Assembly: GCA_021323335.1 (NCBI GenBank)
Contig: JAJTCN010000037.1
Coordinates: forward strand, 1 to 44,865
Direction: 5' to 3'
Source: Ramlibacter sp.
GTDB taxonomy: Bacteria; Pseudomonadota; Gammaproteobacteria; Burkholderiales; Burkholderiaceae_C
Length of the DNA stretch: 44,865 nucleotides
Shown here: positions 33,264-42,745 of the stretch, piece after piece
Layout: each line of letters starts with the position of its first letter
Position numbering within the stretch: the stretch's first letter is position 1
Program-made: the position numbers and the translations under genes
Notes under the pieces: model-generated
Told to the model about the DNA's origin: nothing
The model's database searches: none
What the model saw: the letters and a program-made list of their open reading frames with translations, nothing else

Positions 33264-35033
33264 ATGAAATTGTCCCCCAGCCAGGTCATCGTGCTGGCCA
33301 CACCCGTGTTCCTGCTGCTGATCGCGGTGGAGATCGCCTGGGGCGCCTGGCGCGGCCGCAACACCTACCGCCTGAACGACGCGATCAACAGCATCTCGCT
33401 CGGCATGCTGAGCCAGATCACGGCGGTGCTGACGCGCCTGTTCCGCATCGGCATCTACACGGCGGTGTTCTCCTGGGTGTCGCTCTGGCACGCCGACGAC
33501 TTCTGGATGTCGCCGGTCGGCTGGCTGCTGGCGCTGGTGTTCTACGACTTCTGCTACTACTGGCTGCACCGCGCCGGGCACGAGGTGGCCATCTTCTGGG
33601 CCGCGCACGTCGTGCATCACCAGAGCCAGGACTACAACCTCTCCACCGCCTTGCGCCAGACCAGTTCCGGCGCGCTGCTCGGCTGGATCTTCTACCTGCC
33701 GATGGCGCTGGCGGGCGTGCCGCCGCTGGTGTTCGGCGTCGTGGCGCTGGTCGACCTGCTGTACCAGTACTGGGTGCACACCGAGCACGTCGGCAAGCTG
33801 GGCTGGTTCGACCGCTGGTTCTGTTCGCCCTCCAACCATCGCGTGCACCACGCGGTCAACGACAGCTACCTCGATCGCAACTACGGCGGCATCCTCGTCA
33901 TCTGGGACCGCCTGTTCGGCAGCTTCCGCGAAGAGGACGAGAAGTGCGTGTACGGCACGCGCGCGCCCCTGCAAAGCTGGGACCCGCTGTGGTCGAACTT
34001 CGAGGTGTACTGGGCGCTCGCCAAGGACAGCTGGCACGCCCGCTCCTGGGCCGACAAACTGCGGGTGTGGATCAAGCCGCCGGGCTGGCGGCCGGCCGAC
34101 GTGGCGGCGCGCTTCCCCAGGCCGGCGTTCAGCATGGAGGGCGTCACGCGCTACCACCCGCCGATGACGCCGTCCATGGCCTGGTTCGCGGGGCTGCAGT
34201 TCACGGTGATCCTCGGCGGCGTCGCGCTGTTCCTGTGGCATGCCGACCAGATGCCGCTGCGCCAGTCCGTGGTGTGGCTGGCCGTGCTGGCCGCGTCGCT
34301 GTGGGCGATCGGGGCCGCGATGCAGGGCCGCATCGGGATGCTGGAGGTGCTGCTGATCGAAGCCGGGGCGCTGGCCACGGCGTCGGCGGCGCAGGGCTGG
34401 ATCGACCTGCACCGCGTCTTCAAGCCGCTCGCCATGGTGCTGGCCATCGTGTTCGTGCTGCAGCGCTCGGGGTGGCTGCGGGCTGCGGGCCGCTTCGAGT
34501 TCAAGCTGCTGGCGGCGCTGGCGCTGTGCCTGGCGGGCGACGTGCTGCTGATGCTGGAAGGCCTGTTCATCCCCGGGCTGGTGAGCTTCCTGGCCGCGCA
34601 CCTTTGCTACCTGGCCTTGTTCAAGCAAGGCCAGCGGTGGTTTCCCAGCGGGCGTGCGCTCGCTGCCACGCTCGCCGCGGCAGTCGCGATGGTTGCCTTC
34701 CTGTTCCCGCACCTCGGACCGGTGCTGAAGGTGGCAGTGGCGGCGTATGCCGTCGTCATCGCGCTGATGGCCGCGCAGGCGATCGGGCGTGCGGTGGTGC
34801 TGCGCGATGCGGCGTCCGTCGCGGTGGCGGCCGGGTCGGTGGTCTTCATGCTCAGCGACACGCTGCTGGCGATCAACAAGTTCGCGCAGCCGCTGCCGAT
34901 GGCGCAGTTCTGGGTGCTGGCGACCTATTACGCGGCGCAGGTGCTGATCGTGCGCAATGCGCGTCCGACGGCGGCCGCCGCGACGGCCCCGGCCGGCTGG
35001 GAGCCGGTGCGCGCGCCCCGGTCCGTCAGCTGA
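33264..35033 (+). CDS. alkylglycerol-monooxygenase-like / lysoplasmalogenase (YhhN) fusion protein
   Basis: 589 residues, integral membrane. Residues 1 to about 300 are a fatty acid hydroxylase/sterol desaturase domain with the di-iron His clusters HRAGH (102-106), HVVHH (115-119), HTEH (172-175) and HRVHH (192-196). The stretches SQDYNLSTALRQTS and NYGGILVIWDRLFGSF closely resemble animal alkylglycerol monooxygenase (TMEM195). Residues about 335-565 form a YhhN/TMEM86 domain, with KPLAM (387-391), CLAGDVLLM (Asp426), AHLCYL (His446) and FMLSDTLLA (Asp532). The first type of enzyme cleaves alkyl ether lipids and the second the vinyl ether of lysoplasmalogens, so a joint role in ether-lipid turnover is inferred. 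It overlaps the converging ABC gene by 8 bases. Confidence 0.88.
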   Translation: MKLSPSQVIVLATPVFLLLIAVEIAWGAWRGRNTYRLNDAINSISLGMLSQITAVLTRLFRIGIYTAVFSWVSLWHADDFWMSPVGWLLALVFYDFCYYWLHRAGHEVAIFWAAHVVHHQSQDYNLSTALRQTSSGALLGWIFYLPMALAGVPPLVFGVVALVDLLYQYWVHTEHVGKLGWFDRWFCSPSNHRVHHAVNDSYLDRNYGGILVIWDRLFGSFREEDEKCVYGTRAPLQSWDPLWSNFEVYWALAKDSWHARSWADKLRVWIKPPGWRPADVAARFPRPAFSMEGVTRYHPPMTPSMAWFAGLQFTVILGGVALFLWHADQMPLRQSVVWLAVLAASLWAIGAAMQGRIGMLEVLLIEAGALATASAAQGWIDLHRVFKPLAMVLAIVFVLQRSGWLRAAGRFEFKLLAALALCLAGDVLLMLEGLFIPGLVSFLAAHLCYLALFKQGQRWFPSGRALAATLAAAVAMVAFLFPHLGPVLKVAVAAYAVVIALMAAQAIGRAVVLRDAASVAVAAGSVVFMLSDTLLAINKFAQPLPMAQFWVLATYYAAQVLIVRNARPTAAAATAPAGWEPVRAPRSVS

Positions 35034-35724
35034 CCGGCTCGTCGCGCGATATCTTTCCGTCGACCAGTTCCACCAGCCGGTCGCACCGCAGCCCCAGCCG
35101 CGGATCGTGCGTGACGATCACGAACGAAGTGCCGCGCTCACGGTGGATGCTCCGCAGGTGCGAGAAGACTTCGTCGGAGGACGCGCTGTCGAGGTTGCCC
35201 GTGGGTTCGTCGGCCAGCACGAGCGCGGGCTGGAGGACGAGGGACCGGGCGATGGCCACCCGCTGCTGCATGCCGCCGGACAGCTCCGAGGGTTTCTTGT
35301 GCATGGCCGCCGCGAGCCCCACCGCGGCCAGCAGCTCGCGCGCGCGTTCGCGCTGGGCGCTTCCCACGCGGCCATCGCTCATCAGGACCGGCAGGGTCAC
35401 GTTCTCCAGCGCGCTGAAGGCCGGCAGCAGGTGGTGGAACTGGAACACGAACCCCAGCGTGCGCCGGCGGCGCAGCGTGAGCTGCGCGTCGTCCAGCGCG
35501 TCCACCTCCTCGCCCAGCAAGCGGTAGCTGCCCGACGTCATGGGTTCCAGCAGCCCGAGGATGTTCAACAGCGTGCTCTTGCCGGAGCCGGACGGCCCCA
35601 TCAGCGCGGCGAACTCGCCGCTGGTGATGCGCAGCTCCAGCCCGTGCAGCACCTCGGTTTCGTTCGGCCGGCCCAGGTTGTAGCTCTTGCGAACACCGGA
35701 CAAGGCGACCAGCTCGGACTTCAT
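35026..35724 (-). CDS. ABC transporter ATP-binding protein (MacB/LolD type)
   Basis: 232 residues. Walker A is GPSGSGKST (43-51), the Q-loop is VFQFHHLLP, the signature is LSGGMQQR, and Walker B is LVLADEPTGNLD. The sequence is of the LolD/MacB class that drives envelope exporters. Its start overlaps the stop of the permease gene by 4 bases. It is the last gene of the adaptor-permease-ATPase unit and overlaps the converging fusion gene by 8 bases. Confidence 0.93.
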   Translation of the reverse strand: MKSELVALSGVRKSYNLGRPNETEVLHGLELRITSGEFAALMGPSGSGKSTLLNILGLLEPMTSGSYRLLGEEVDALDDAQLTLRRRRTLGFVFQFHHLLPAFSALENVTLPVLMSDGRVGSAQRERARELLAAVGLAAAMHKKPSELSGGMQQRVAIARSLVLQPALVLADEPTGNLDSASSDEVFSHLRSIHRERGTSFVIVTHDPRLGLRCDRLVELVDGKISRDEPVS

Positions 35725-36944
35725 ATCCGGATCGCCTGCGCCGGGTCCATCGCCGCGGCGCGGCGCGCCGGCATGATCGCGGCAAGCACGCCGCAGGCGA
35801 CCGCCAGCAGGCCGAGCTGGAACGCCAGCCCCCAGGGCAGGTCGATCACGAACAGCGGCTGGCCGTCGCTGCCGCGCACGAACTGCGTGAACAGGAAGAT
35901 CATGCCGGTGGCCAGCAGCAGGCCCAGCACGGCACCGAAGGCCCCGACCACCGCGCCCTGCAGCAGGAACAGCCGCATCACCTGCCCGCGCGTGGCGCCC
36001 ATCGCCCGCAGGATGCCGATCTCCCGCCGCTTCTGCACCACCGACACGACCAGCACGCTGGCGATGCCCAGCACCACCACGACCACCACCACCACGCGGA
36101 TGATCATGGTGCTGATGGACTGCGCATTGAGCGCCGTGACCAGCTGCACGTTGCTCTCCTGCCAGCTCTCCACCTTGTAGGGCAGTTGCCGCCGCAATTC
36201 ATCCGCCAGCGCCTGCGCGGTCCAGACGTCGCGCAGCGCGAGGTCGATGCTGGTCGCGCCGCCGGGCAGGCCCAGCATGTTCTGAGCGGTCCGCAGCGGC
36301 ACGATCACGGTGCGGCGATTGAGGTCCTTCACCCCCAGGTCCACCACCGCGGTCACCCGCATCGGCTCGTCCACGCCGCCGGCCTGGACGCTCACCCGGT
36401 CTCCGGGCCGCACGCCCAGGTCGTGCGCGAGCTCGCTGCCGATGATCGCCTCGCCGGGGCCCAGCCGCGGCACGCCGGCCACCACCTTGCTGCGCAGGCC
36501 GACGATGCGGTCGTAGCGGTCCAGCTCCACGCCCATCAAGGCGATGGCCTGCGTCGCCTCGCCCCGGACGGCGAGACCGGCGCCCGACACGATCGGCGAC
36601 ACGGCGGCGATGGCGGGATGGGCCTCGAGCAAGGGCACCAGCGCCTGCCAGTTGGCCACCGAACGCAGCCGCTGCGCGCGGGGCTGGGTGTCGGTGACCG
36701 AGCCCCGGCTGGCGGGAAGGTCCATCGCGGGCGCCACCACGTCGTCGGGTGCGTCGATGCTGACATGGGCCTGGGCGCCGAGCGTCTTGGCCAGCGTGTT
36801 GCCCTGCAGGCCGGTGATGAGCGCGGAGATGTAGGCGATCACGGCCACGCCGGCGGCGACGCCGACGATGATCAGCAACGTCTGTTGCCGGCCTTCGCGC
36901 AGGAACCGCAACGCCACCTGCCATTCGAAGCCCAGCCCGTTCAT
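35721..36944 (-). CDS. ABC transporter permease (MacB/FtsX type)
   Basis: 407 residues. One N-terminal membrane helix (about 22-45) is followed by a large periplasmic domain (about 50-270) and three C-terminal helices (about 282-305, 325-355, 370-395). The FtsX-type block KRREIGILRAMGATRGQVMRLFLLQG is clear, and the end PARRAAAMDPAQAIRI is typical. This is the four-helix MacB topology with the ATPase on a separate polypeptide. Together with the adaptor it should form a mechanotransmission exporter that works with an outer-membrane channel encoded elsewhere. It starts 6 bases after the adaptor stop. Confidence 0.92.
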   Translation of the reverse strand: MNGLGFEWQVALRFLREGRQQTLLIIVGVAAGVAVIAYISALITGLQGNTLAKTLGAQAHVSIDAPDDVVAPAMDLPASRGSVTDTQPRAQRLRSVANWQALVPLLEAHPAIAAVSPIVSGAGLAVRGEATQAIALMGVELDRYDRIVGLRSKVVAGVPRLGPGEAIIGSELAHDLGVRPGDRVSVQAGGVDEPMRVTAVVDLGVKDLNRRTVIVPLRTAQNMLGLPGGATSIDLALRDVWTAQALADELRRQLPYKVESWQESNVQLVTALNAQSISTMIIRVVVVVVVVLGIASVLVVSVVQKRREIGILRAMGATRGQVMRLFLLQGAVVGAFGAVLGLLLATGMIFLFTQFVRGSDGQPLFVIDLPWGLAFQLGLLAVACGVLAAIMPARRAAAMDPAQAIRI

Positions 36945-36950
36945 GGCGCG

Positions 36951-38243
36951 CTAGCGGCCCATGGCCTCGGTGATGCCGGAGCTGGTGGCGCCGCCGCTGG
37001 CGGCCCGGGCCTGCGGCGAGCGCGCAGGCTGCCACTCGGCCGGCTGCACCCGCACGCGCGCGCCCGGCTTCAGCGTCGCCGCGAGCAGCACGCTTTCGCC
37101 TTCCTTCACGCCGTCGAGGATCTCCACGGCGTCCAGGGTCCGCAGGCCGGTGCGCACCGGACGCTCCACCGCGCGGCGGCCCTCGGCGACCAGCATCACC
37201 TCCCCGGCGGCGCCCGTGCGCAGCGCGCGCGCCGGCAACACCAGCGCGCGATCGCGCCGCGCGGTTTCGACCTCGGCGGACAGCGTCATGTCCTCGCGCA
37301 GGAAGGCGGGCGCCGGCTGGTCGAGGGAGAACTTGACTTCCACCGAGCCACGCTGCGCGTCGATCTCCGGCGCGATGCTCAGGATGGTCGCGGCCATGCG
37401 CTGGCCCGGGAAGGCATCGGCCACCACCACCGCCTTCTGGCCGATGCGCAGCTGCTCCAGGAAACGCTCGTCGACCTGCGCGACGATCTGCGTGGGGCCG
37501 CTCAGCGCCAGCCCCAGCAGCGCCTTGCCGGGCTGCACGATCTGGCCCGGCTCCACCTGGCGCGACAGGACGCGGCCCGCGGCCGGCGCCGTGAGGACGG
37601 CCTGCGTCTTGCGCGCCCGCGCCGCACTGGTCCCCGCGCGCGCGGCCTGCAGCTGCGCCTGCGCCTGGGCGATATCGGTGCCGCGGTCGGCATTGGCCTG
37701 GCTCTGCGCCTGGGCCGCGTCGCGCTGGGCGTCGGCGACTTCGACGGCGCGCTTCGCATCGTCGAGGCGCGAGGCGCTGAGGAAGCCCTGCGCCACCAGC
37801 GCCTGCACCCGCGCGAACTCCGCCCTCGCCGCATTGAGCGTGGCCTCGGCCTGTTCCAGTTGCGCGCGCGTGGTGCTGCGTCCGGTGCTGCGCAGGCCGG
37901 ACAGCCGCGCCTCGGCCTGCTTCTCGGTGGCGATGGCCTGCGCCAGCGCCGCATCGAACTCCTCCGTCTCCAGCCTGACCAGGGGCTGGTGGGCGCGCAC
38001 CTGGTCGCCTTCGCGCACCAGCACCTTGTCCACTCGCGCCGTCACCGTGCTGCCGATCTCCACGCGGGACAAGGTGGCGACGCGGGCCGAGAACTGCAGC
38101 GTGCGCACCAGCGGCGCGTAGCGGGCCGCGACGGCTTCGGAGGGCGTGCCCCGCAGCAGGAACCAGCCGATGGCCGCGGCTGCAACGATGACCCCCAGCA
38201 GCAGCGGCAGGAGCCGGCGGAGGGAAGGCAGTCGCAGTTGCAT
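36951..38243 (-). CDS. periplasmic adaptor (membrane fusion protein) of an ABC exporter
   Basis: 430 residues. An N-terminal membrane anchor (about 11-29) is followed by a split lipoyl domain (VEIGSTVTARVDKVLVREGD and LTAPAAGRVLSRQVEPGQIV). Between these lies a long Ala/Gln/Arg-rich coiled-coil hairpin (about 100-205), and after them beta-barrel parts. The C-terminal 35 residues are low complexity. This is MacA/HlyD-like. It lies 6 bases behind ruvB, so it may be transcribed from the ruvAB promoter. Confidence 0.92.
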   Translation of the reverse strand: MQLRLPSLRRLLPLLLGVIVAAAAIGWFLLRGTPSEAVAARYAPLVRTLQFSARVATLSRVEIGSTVTARVDKVLVREGDQVRAHQPLVRLETEEFDAALAQAIATEKQAEARLSGLRSTGRSTTRAQLEQAEATLNAARAEFARVQALVAQGFLSASRLDDAKRAVEVADAQRDAAQAQSQANADRGTDIAQAQAQLQAARAGTSAARARKTQAVLTAPAAGRVLSRQVEPGQIVQPGKALLGLALSGPTQIVAQVDERFLEQLRIGQKAVVVADAFPGQRMAATILSIAPEIDAQRGSVEVKFSLDQPAPAFLREDMTLSAEVETARRDRALVLPARALRTGAAGEVMLVAEGRRAVERPVRTGLRTLDAVEILDGVKEGESVLLAATLKPGARVRVQPAEWQPARSPQARAASGGATSSGITEAMGR

Positions 38244-38249
38244 GGGAGG

Positions 38250-39311
38250 TCAGGCGGGGTCGAACAACCCGCCCTCGGTTCGCGGCGGCGTGACGCCGAG
38301 GTGGCGGTATGCCGCCAGCGTCGCGATGCGCCCGCGCGGCGTGCGCTGCAAATAGCCCTGCTGGATCAGGTACGGCTCGATCACGTCCTCGATGGTGTCG
38401 CGCTCTTCGCCGATCGACGCCGCCACGTTGTCCAGCCCCACCGGGCCGCCGTCGAAGCGGTGGATCACCGCCTCCAGCAGCTTGCGGTCCATGACGTCGA
38501 AGCCCAGCGGGTCGACGTCCAGCATCGCCAGCGCCTTCTGCGCGATGGCGTCGTCGATCCTGCCGGTGCCCTTGACGTCCGCATAGTCCCGCACGCGCCG
38601 CAGCAGGCGGTTGGCGATACGGGGCGTGCCGCGCGAGCGGCGGGCGATTTCCGACGCGCCCTCGGTGTCGATCGGCGCCTTCAACAGGCCGGCGCTGCGG
38701 TGCACGATGCGCGTCAGCTCCTCCGGCGTGTAGAACTCCAGCCGCGCGACGATGCCGAAGCGGTCCCGCAGCGGATTGGTCAGCATGCCCGCCCGCGTGG
38801 TGGCGCCCACCAGCGTGAAGGGCTGCAGGTCCAGCTTGATCGAGCGCGCGGCCGGGCCCTCGCCGATCATGATGTCGATCTGGTAGTCCTCCAGCGCCGG
38901 ATAGAGGATCTCCTCCACCACCGGCGAGAGGCGGTGGATCTCGTCGATGAAGAGGACGTCGTTGCGTTCCAGGTTGGTCAGCAGCGCCGCCAGGTCCTTG
39001 GGTTTCTCCAGCACCGGCCCGGACGTCTGGCGCAGGTTCACCCCCAGTTCGTGGGCGATGATGTGCGACAGCGTCGTCTTGCCCAGGCCGGGGGGCCCGA
39101 ACAGCAGCACGTGGTCGAGCGCCTCGCCGCGCTTGCGGGCGGCGCCGATGAAGATTTCCAGCTGTTCGCGCGTCTTGGCCTGCCCGACGTATTCAGCCAG
39201 GCCCTTCGGGCGCAGCGCCCGCTCCAGCGCTTCCTCGGCCGGCGAAGCCGGCGCGGCGGACACCACGCGCTTGGACGGCGGCGGCGCGAAATCGTCGGTC
39301 TGGATGCTCAT
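38250..39311 (-). CDS. ruvB: Holliday junction branch migration DNA helicase RuvB
   Basis: 353 residues. The hexameric AAA+ motor drives branch migration with Ruv[13 protein letters not shown], Walker [10 protein letters not shown], Walker B LFIDEIHR, sensor 1 [19 protein letters not shown] and the arginine finger region [19 protein letters not shown] are all intact, as is the C-terminal winged helix ([20 protein letters not shown]). It overlaps ruvA by 4 bases and is followed after 6 bases by the adaptor gene. No ruvC is in the window. Confidence 0.97.
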   Translation of the reverse strand: MSIQTDDFAPPPSKRVVSAAPASPAEEALERALRPKGLAEYVGQAKTREQLEIFIGAARKRGEALDHVLLFGPPGLGKTTLSHIIAHELGVNLRQTSGPVLEKPKDLAALLTNLERNDVLFIDEIHRLSPVVEEILYPALEDYQIDIMIGEGPAARSIKLDLQPFTLVGATTRAGMLTNPLRDRFGIVARLEFYTPEELTRIVHRSAGLLKAPIDTEGASEIARRSRGTPRIANRLLRRVRDYADVKGTGRIDDAIAQKALAMLDVDPLGFDVMDRKLLEAVIHRFDGGPVGLDNVAASIGEERDTIEDVIEPYLIQQGYLQRTPRGRIATLAAYRHLGVTPPRTEGGLFDPA

Positions 39312-39886
39312 CGCGCCAGCGCCTTCAAGGCCTGCTTGATGCCGTCGCTCACGCTGGCGTCCTTCGGCAGCGACTTCACGGCGGCCTGCGCCTCCTTGTC
39401 GCTGTAGCCGAGCGCGACCAGCGCCTGCAGGATGTCGCCCTGCGCATCGCTGCCGGCCGCCGCGCCACCGAGCGCGCCGAGGTCGGCGCCGATCTTGCCT
39501 TTCAGCTCCAGCAGCAGGCGCTCCGCCGTCTTCTTGCCGATGCCCGGCACCTTGACGAAGCGGCTGGCGTCCTGGGCCGTCACCGCCTGCGCGATGTCGG
39601 ACACGCTCATTCCGCTCAGCACGGACAAGGCCGTGCGCGGGCCCACGCCGGAAATCTTGATGAGTTGGCGAAAGGCTTCGCGCTCGCCGGCCGTGCCGAA
39701 GCCGAACAGGATCTGCGCGTCTTCGCGCACGACGAAGTGCGTCAGCAGCGACACCTTGTCGCCCAGGCCCGGCAGGTTGAAGAAGGTGCTCATGGGCACG
39801 TCGACCTCGTAGCCGACGCCCTGGCAATCCACCAGCACCTGCGGCGGATTCTTTTCGCTCAACGTCCCCGTCAATCTGCCTATCAT
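39308..39886 (-). CDS. ruvA: Holliday junction branch migration protein RuvA
   Basis: 192 residues. It binds four-way DNA junctions as a tetramer and recruits RuvB. The N-terminal OB domain starts [20 protein letters not shown]. Two helix-hairpin-helix motifs follow ([15 protein letters not shown] and [16 protein letters not shown]), and the C-terminal RuvB-binding domain is at about 145-192 ([19 protein letters not shown]). An AGAGG ribosome binding site is 7 bases upstream of the ATG. It is divergent from phoH across 26 bases. Confidence 0.96.
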   Translation of the reverse strand: MIGRLTGTLSEKNPPQVLVDCQGVGYEVDVPMSTFFNLPGLGDKVSLLTHFVVREDAQILFGFGTAGEREAFRQLIKISGVGPRTALSVLSGMSVSDIAQAVTAQDASRFVKVPGIGKKTAERLLLELKGKIGADLGALGGAAAGSDAQGDILQALVALGYSDKEAQAAVKSLPKDASVSDGIKQALKALAR

Positions 39887-39912
39887 TGCGTCCCTCTGAC
39901 CGGATTATCAGC

Positions 39913-40857
39913 TTGATTCTTCGCCACGCCTTCACCCCCCTGAACAACACCCGCCTGTCGCACCTGGGCGGGCCGATGGACGAACACCTCCGCACCATCG
40001 AGACGGCGCTGCAGGTGCGCATCTCCCATCGCGGCGAGCACTTCCGCGTCGAGGGACCCAAGGCCAAGGCCGAAAGGGCGCTGGAGGTGCTGCAGGCCCT
40101 GTACGAGATGGCCGGCCGCACGATCGCCAGGGAGAAGGTGCAGCTGATGGTGGCCGGGGACGGCGCGCCGCTGCTGGAGGACGACGACGGCTCGCTGGTG
40201 CTGCACACCCGCCGCACCGACCTGCGGGCGCGCACGCCCAACCAGGGGGTGTACCTCGAGAACATCGCCACCCACGACATCACGTTCGGCATCGGCCCGG
40301 CGGGCACGGGCAAGACCTACCTGGCCGTGGCCTGCGCGGTGGATGCGCTGGAGCGCAGCGCCGTGCAGCGCATCGTCCTCACCCGCCCGGCCGTGGAAGC
40401 GGGCGAGAAGCTCGGCTTCCTGCCCGGCGACCTGACGCAGAAGGTGGACCCGTACCTGCGCCCCTTGTACGACGCCCTGTACGAGCTGATGGGTCTCGAG
40501 CGCGTCACCAAGGCCTTCGAGCGCCAGGCGCTGGAGATCGCGCCGCTGGCCTTCATGCGCGGACGCACGCTGAACAACGCCTTCGTCATCCTGGACGAAG
40601 CGCAGAACACCACGCCCGAGCAGATGAAGATGTTCCTCACCCGCATCGGCTTCGGCAGCAAGTGCGTCGTGACGGGGGACGTCAGCCAGATCGACCTGCC
40701 CAAGGGCATGCCTTCGGGGCTGATCGAGGCGGAGCACATCCTCAGGCGCGTCAAGGGCATCGCCCACACCCGCTTCACCAGCGCGGACGTGGTGCGGCAC
40801 CCGCTGGTGGCGCGCATCGTCGACGCCTACGACGCCGCCCGAAAATCCGACAAATGA
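39913..40857 (+). CDS. PhoH family ATPase
   Basis: 314 residues. P-loop ATPase with [13 protein letters not shown] as Walker A and FVILDEAQN as Walker B, plus the PhoH-specific [19 protein letters not shown] and GDVSQIDLP. An N-terminal KH-like part precedes it. The start is taken as TTG at 39913 (MILRHAFTP), which matches the N-terminus I recall in related species; ATG at 39976 would drop 21 residues. The stop overlaps ybeY by 4 bases. PhoH and YbeY are regularly linked, and both are tied to RNA metabolism. Confidence 0.9.
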   Translation: MILRHAFTPLNNTRLSHLGGPMDEHLRTIETALQVRISHRGEHFRVEGPKAKAERALEVLQALYEMAGRTIAREKVQLMVAGDGAPLLEDDDGSLVLHTRRTDLRARTPNQGVYLENIATHDITFGIGPAGTGKTYLAVACAVDALERSAVQRIVLTRPAVEAGEKLGFLPGDLTQKVDPYLRPLYDALYELMGLERVTKAFERQALEIAPLAFMRGRTLNNAFVILDEAQNTTPEQMKMFLTRIGFGSKCVVTGDVSQIDLPKGMPSGLIEAEHILRRVKGIAHTRFTSADVVRHPLVARIVDAYDAARKSDK

Positions 40858-41303
40858 CGCCGGCGCTGGACCTGTCGCTGCAGTTCGGCGCCTTTCCCGG
40901 CGCGGCGGCGCACCGGCAGGTGCTGCGCGCCGCGCGCGTGCGCCGCTGGATGGCCATGGCGCTGCTGCGGCCGGCGGAGGTCGCGGTGCGCATCGTCGGC
41001 AGCGAGGAAGGGCAGACCCTCAACCGCCAGTACCGCGGCAAGGACTACGCCACCAACGTGCTCACCTTCGACTACACGCGCGAGCCCGTCGTGTCCGCCG
41101 ACCTGGTGCTGTGCGGGCCGGTGGTGGAACGCGAGGCGCGGGAGCAGGGCAAGACGCTGGAGGCGCATTACGCGCATTTGCTGGTGCATGGGACGCTGCA
41201 TGCGCAGGGGTACGACCATGAGCATGACGAGCGAGAGGCAGCAATCATGGAATCGCTGGAGGTGCTGATGCTGGGCGCATTGGGCTATCCCAACCCTTAT
41301 TGA
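40854..41303 (+). CDS. ybeY: rRNA maturation RNase YbeY
   Basis: 149 residues. A zinc endoribonuclease that processes 16S rRNA ends and takes part in ribosome quality control. The zinc motif HGTLHAQGYDH gives ligands His112, His116 and His122, and the conserved Arg/Thr segment YRGKDYATNVLTFDY is present. Its ATG overlaps the phoH stop. A palindromic repeat fills the whole space to the converging dtd gene. Confidence 0.95.
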   Translation: MTPALDLSLQFGAFPGAAAHRQVLRAARVRRWMAMALLRPAEVAVRIVGSEEGQTLNRQYRGKDYATNVLTFDYTREPVVSADLVLCGPVVEREAREQGKTLEAHYAHLLVHGTLHAQGYDHEHDEREAAIMESLEVLMLGALGYPNPY

Positions 41304-41304
41304 T

Positions 41305-41381
41305 GTGCCGCGGTTCGGCCTGCGGCGCTCACCACGACCTACGAGGTAGGTCGTGGTGAGCGCGGAGCCGAACCGCGACAC
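41305..41381. repeat. palindromic repeat, copy 2 of a REP-like family, between converging genes
   Basis: An inner perfect 18-bp stem (41325-41342 with 41346-41363, loop GAG) and an outer perfect 11-bp stem (41309-41319 with 41367-41377) are separated by a small internal loop. Its right half carries GTAGG, a variable part, and GGTGAGCGCGGAGCCGAACC, matching the palindrome at 11971-12088 in 19 of 20 core bases. It lies exactly between the ybeY and dtd stop codons and may act as a bidirectional terminator despite lacking a T-tract. Confidence 0.88.
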
Positions 41382-41822
41382 CTAACGCACCGTGATCGGA
41401 ATCGTCACCGGCCCGTCGTTGACCAATTCCACCCGCATGTCCGCCGCGAACTCGCCGGTCTGGACGACCGGATGCGCTGCCCGCGCCTGCGCGACGACAT
41501 ACTCATACAACCGCCTCCCCTCCTCCGGCGGCGCCGCATTGGTGAAACTCGGCCGGTTGCCGCCACTCGTGTCCGCCGCCAGGGTGAACTGGCTCACCAG
41601 CAACAGGCCGCCCTGCACGTCCTGGACGCTGCGGTTCATCTTGCCGGCCTCGTCGCCGAAGATGCGCAGCTTCAGCAATTTCGCCAGCAGCTTGTCGGCC
41701 TGCGCTTGCCCGTCCCCACGCTCGGCGCACACCAGCACCAGCAAGCCCCGGCCGATCTCGCCGATGGTGCGTCCCGCCACCACCACGCGCGCCTCGCTCA
41801 CCCTCTGCACCACCGCCAGCAT
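41382..41822 (-). CDS. dtd: D-aminoacyl-tRNA deacylase
   Basis: 146 residues. It hydrolyses D-amino acids and glycine mischarged on tRNAs. The two signature motifs are present: [17 protein letters not shown] and the Gly-cisPro motif NDGPVTIPI near the C-terminus. [15 protein letters not shown] is the typical N-terminus. Its ATG shares one base with the stop of the CDF transporter gene (TGATG), so the two are coupled. Confidence 0.95.
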   Translation of the reverse strand: MLAVVQRVSEARVVVAGRTIGEIGRGLLVLVCAERGDGQAQADKLLAKLLKLRIFGDEAGKMNRSVQDVQGGLLLVSQFTLAADTSGGNRPSFTNAAPPEEGRRLYEYVVAQARAAHPVVQTGEFAADMRVELVNDGPVTIPITVR

Positions 41823-42739
41823 CAGATCAGGTCCTTCTCGTCGTCGAAGTGCGCTTCCACGTCGGTCGGCAGCAGCTGGATCGTGGCGCGCAAGCCCGGC
41901 ACGGCACTCATGAGCGCCTGTTCCACGGAGCCGCGCACCGCCGCGGCCCGGCCCAGCGTCCAGTTGGCGGGCATGTGCATGTGCAGGTCGACGAAGCGGC
42001 GCTTGCCGGAGCGGCGGGTGGAGACGTGGTCGAAGCGGATGGTGTGGTGCTCGAACTGCGCCAGCGTCTTCTCGATCTCGGCGATCACCTCGACCTCCAG
42101 CGCACGGTCCATCAGGCCCTCGCTGGAGCGCCAGACCAGGTGCACGCCCTCGCGCAGGATGTTCAGCGCCACCAGGATGCCGACCACCGGGTCCAGCCAC
42201 AGCCAGTCCGTCGCCATCACCAGGCCGATGCCCACGACCACGCCCACCGACGTCCACACGTCCGTCATCAGGTGGCGGGCGTCGCCTTCGAGCGCCATCG
42301 AGCGGTGGGCCCGGCCCGACTGGAACATCAGCCAGGCCAGGCCGCCGTTCAACGCGGAACTCACCACCGACAGCGCGAGGCCCGTGCCCACCTGCTGCAG
42401 GGGCTGCGGGTCCTGCAGGCGCAGCAGCGCGGCCCACAGGATGCCGGCCGCGGCCACCATGATCAGCAGGCCTTCGAATCCGGCCGAAAAGTATTCCGCC
42501 TTGTGGTGCCCGTAAGGGTGGTCGTCGTCGGCCGGGCGCAGCGCGATCTTCACCATCAGCAGGGCGAACAGCGCGCCGGCCAGGTTGACGAAGGACTCCA
42601 TGGCGTCGGAGAGCAGGCCCACGGAGCCGGTGAGCCACCAGGCCAGGCCCTTGAGGATGATGGTCGCGACGGCCACGGCGACGGACCAGCGCAGCAACGC
42701 CTGCGGCGGGATGCGGCTGGCGGTGGCGGCAAGGGACAT
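41822..42739 (-). CDS. cation diffusion facilitator transporter
   Basis: 305 residues. Six membrane helices and a C-terminal cytoplasmic domain (about 215-305). Alignment by eye to E. coli FieF ([19 protein letters not shown] matches closely) puts the transport site at Glu48, Asn52, His156 and Asp160, where FieF has Asp, Asp, His and Asp. The metal is therefore uncertain (zinc or iron in FieF). A CACAAT box ends 6 bases before the ATG. It is followed by dtd with a 1-base overlap and diverges from the sensor kinase gene across 39 bases. Confidence 0.9.
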   Translation of the reverse strand: MSLAATASRIPPQALLRWSVAVAVATIILKGLAWWLTGSVGLLSDAMESFVNLAGALFALLMVKIALRPADDDHPYGHHKAEYFSAGFEGLLIMVAAAGILWAALLRLQDPQPLQQVGTGLALSVVSSALNGGLAWLMFQSGRAHRSMALEGDARHLMTDVWTSVGVVVGIGLVMATDWLWLDPVVGILVALNILREGVHLVWRSSEGLMDRALEVEVIAEIEKTLAQFEHHTIRFDHVSTRRSGKRRFVDLHMHMPANWTLGRAAAVRGSVEQALMSAVPGLRATIQLLPTDVEAHFDDEKDLI

Positions 42740-42745
42740 GCGGCG

